From assembly GCA_034660395.1 (NCBI GenBank), contig JAYEJA010000164.1, forward strand, positions 1 through 6,986: 6,986 bases of DNA. The letters run 5' to 3'. The stretch is from JAQVEM01 sp034660395. Lineage in GTDB: Bacteria; Actinomycetota; Humimicrobiia; Humimicrobiales; Humimicrobiaceae. The first letter of the stretch is position 1; every line of letters starts with the position of its first letter. The notes under the pieces are model-generated. The model did not search any database and had not been told where the DNA came from. It saw only the letters and a program-made list of their open reading frames with translations. This document shows positions 5,762 through 6,986 of the stretch, in pieces. Made by a program: the position numbers and the translations under genes.

Positions 5762-6940
5762 ATGGAAAATAGTCCCGTTATTAATAAAAGATATGCCTGG
5801 GCTGAAATTAATTTATCCAATCTTTCTTATAATATCAAAATAATAAGGTCTTACCCGGCTTCCGGGAATGTCAGGGTAATGGCGGTAGTTAAAGCTGATG
5901 CCTACGGGCATGGGGCGGTCGAAGTTTCAAGGCAGGCGATAAAAAGTGGAGCATATGCGCTGGGAGTGGCACTGGTTGAAGAAGGGGTAGAGCTGAGAAA
6001 GTCGGGTATTACCGCTCCTATCTATGTGCTGGGTGAAAGTCCCCATGAGACGCTGGAGGAAGCTATAGATAAAAACCTTATACTGGCTGTAAATGCATAC
6101 AGGTCGGCTAAAGTTATTTCAAGAGAGTGTAAGAGAGCCGGAAAGAGTGCGGGTGTTAACATTAATATAGATACCGGAATGAACAGGATAGGAATAAATT
6201 TTAGGGATGCGCCCGGACAGATTTTAAAAATTTCAAGGTTGCCGTATTTAAAGCTTGAAAGTATTTCAACACACTGCGCATGTGCAGGCATACGGGAAGA
6301 TTCCTATACGCAATTGCAGTGGCAGAGGTTTGAAGAAGCTGTAAATAAGGTAAAAGCTGATAAGATACCTGTTAAATTTTACCACTGCGCGAATAGCCCC
6401 GCTTTTTTTAGATATAGAAATATGCATCTTGATATGGTAAGAACGGGGATTTCCATTTATGGGCTGAATCCCTATGATTATGATTATAACAAATGGATTG
6501 ACCCCGATGTAAAAAAAGCAGTGCTGGATTTGAAACCGGTGCTTAGTCTTAAAGCCAGGATTTCTTTTGTGAAAAACGTTCCGGAGGGCTCTCCCATTTC
6601 TTATTGCGGGACATTTAAAACTAAAAAGGAAAGCGTTATAGCTACAGTACCTGTCGGTTATGCAGATGGGTATTCAAGACTGCTTTCCAATAAGGCAAAG
6701 GTTTTAATCAACGGAAAACCCGCGCAGGTAGCGGGTAATGTAACCATGGACCAGTTCATGCTGGATATTACTGATATTGCGGATAATGAAAATATAAGCC
6801 CCGGCGATACAGCAGTACTGATAGGTGAATCTGGAAAAGAAAAAATAACTGCAGAGGATATAGCAGAGATGATGGGAACAATAAATTATGAAGTGGTGTG
6901 CATGATTAAGAAGAGGATTCCGAGAATATATATAAAATGA
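5762..6940 (+). CDS. alr: Alanine racemase
   Basis: This PLP enzyme interconverts L- and D-alanine and supplies D-Ala for peptidoglycan. Counting from the ATG at 5762 it has 392 residues, close to the family norm. AVVKADAYGHG contains the PLP lysine (Lys44); NIDTGMNRIGI and HCANSPA follow; VRTGISIYGLNP binds phosphate; ISYCGTF holds the second catalytic base Tyr281; VPVGYADGY and MDQFMLDI are also typical, as is the end INYEVVCMI..RIPRIY. The start is uncertain. A TTG at 5741, seven bases past the CBS stop, would add seven residues and has only a poor AGAGA upstream; the ATG has no clear ribosome binding site either. Tight spacing supports one operon with the CBS gene. Confidence 0.95.
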   Translation: MENSPVINKRYAWAEINLSNLSYNIKIIRSYPASGNVRVMAVVKADAYGHGAVEVSRQAIKSGAYALGVALVEEGVELRKSGITAPIYVLGESPHETLEEAIDKNLILAVNAYRSAKVISRECKRAGKSAGVNINIDTGMNRIGINFRDAPGQILKISRLPYLKLESISTHCACAGIREDSYTQLQWQRFEEAVNKVKADKIPVKFYHCANSPAFFRYRNMHLDMVRTGISIYGLNPYDYDYNKWIDPDVKKAVLDLKPVLSLKARISFVKNVPEGSPISYCGTFKTKKESVIATVPVGYADGYSRLLSNKAKVLINGKPAQVAGNVTMDQFMLDITDIADNENISPGDTAVLIGESGKEKITAEDIAEMMGTINYEVVCMIKKRIPRIYIK

Positions 6941-6986
6941 GTTGTATTAAAAAAGTAAATTCTGAATATTTAAGCCAGATAGTTAT
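6937..6986 (+). CDS. 5' end of a downstream gene overlapping alr by ATGA
   Basis: An ATG at 6937 overlaps the alr stop TGA (6938-6940) in the classic four-base ATGA arrangement and opens a frame of 16 codons to the window edge (MSCIKKVNSEYLSQIV). The two other plus-strand frames close quickly with TAA. The overlap implies translational coupling with alr. tsaE, tsaB or rimI often follow alr in such clusters, but 16 residues are too few to choose and no P-loop is reached. Confidence 0.5.
   Translation, partial: MSCIKKVNSEYLSQIV

Noticed and set aside
1..6986. CRISPR arrays, tRNA or rRNA genes, insertion sequences
   Set aside because: No regularly spaced repeats, cloverleaf, rRNA-like blocks or recognisable transposase were seen on either strand.

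Overview
The window is a stretch of bacterial chromosome, AT-rich (roughly 40% G+C by eye), with GGAGG-type ribosome binding sites, ATG, GTG and TTG starts, all three standard stop codons, and frequent ATA, AGA and AGG codons. These traits suit a low-G+C anaerobic or sediment-type bacterium. The gene order glmS-acpS-nnr-CBS-alr is a conserved housekeeping cluster in several phyla, and I cannot fix the lineage from sequence alone.

Layout. Positions 1-24 (minus strand) hold the first eight codons of a gene that runs off the left edge. Its ribosome binding site lies in one of two copies of a 16-bp imperfect palindrome (24-39 and 75-90). Positions 67-273 (plus strand) hold protein-like but broken coding sequence, probably the tail of a decayed gene. 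nagB (glucosamine-6-phosphate deaminase) is on the minus strand at 262-1026. A 212-bp AT-rich divergent promoter region follows. A plus-strand cluster then runs to the right edge: glmS (1239-3095, split by an in-frame TAA), acpS (3102-3482), nnr (3594-5222), a two-CBS-domain protein (5278-5733), alr (about 5762-6940) and the first 16 codons of another gene overlapping the alr stop by ATGA (from 6937).

How the genes fit together. GlmS makes glucosamine-6-phosphate for UDP-GlcNAc and peptidoglycan, and NagB breaks it down (or, in reverse, makes it). The two opposing enzymes are divergently transcribed from one short region. Alr supplies D-alanine for the same cell wall. AcpS activates acyl carrier protein for lipid synthesis. 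Nnr repairs hydrated NAD(P)H. The CBS protein is a likely adenine-nucleotide-binding regulator.

The most unusual point is glmS. Its two parts are in the same frame and together cover a full-length enzyme, but a TAA codon sits between Glu208 and the next family-conserved residues. Removing just those three bases gives a gapless match to the family, so it looks like a trinucleotide duplication, a sequencing error or a very recent lesion. The same gene has Arg in place of the catalytic His that opens the sugar ring. I found no clear novel defence or mobile system; the left 270 bp is the only part that ordinary housekeeping genes do not explain.
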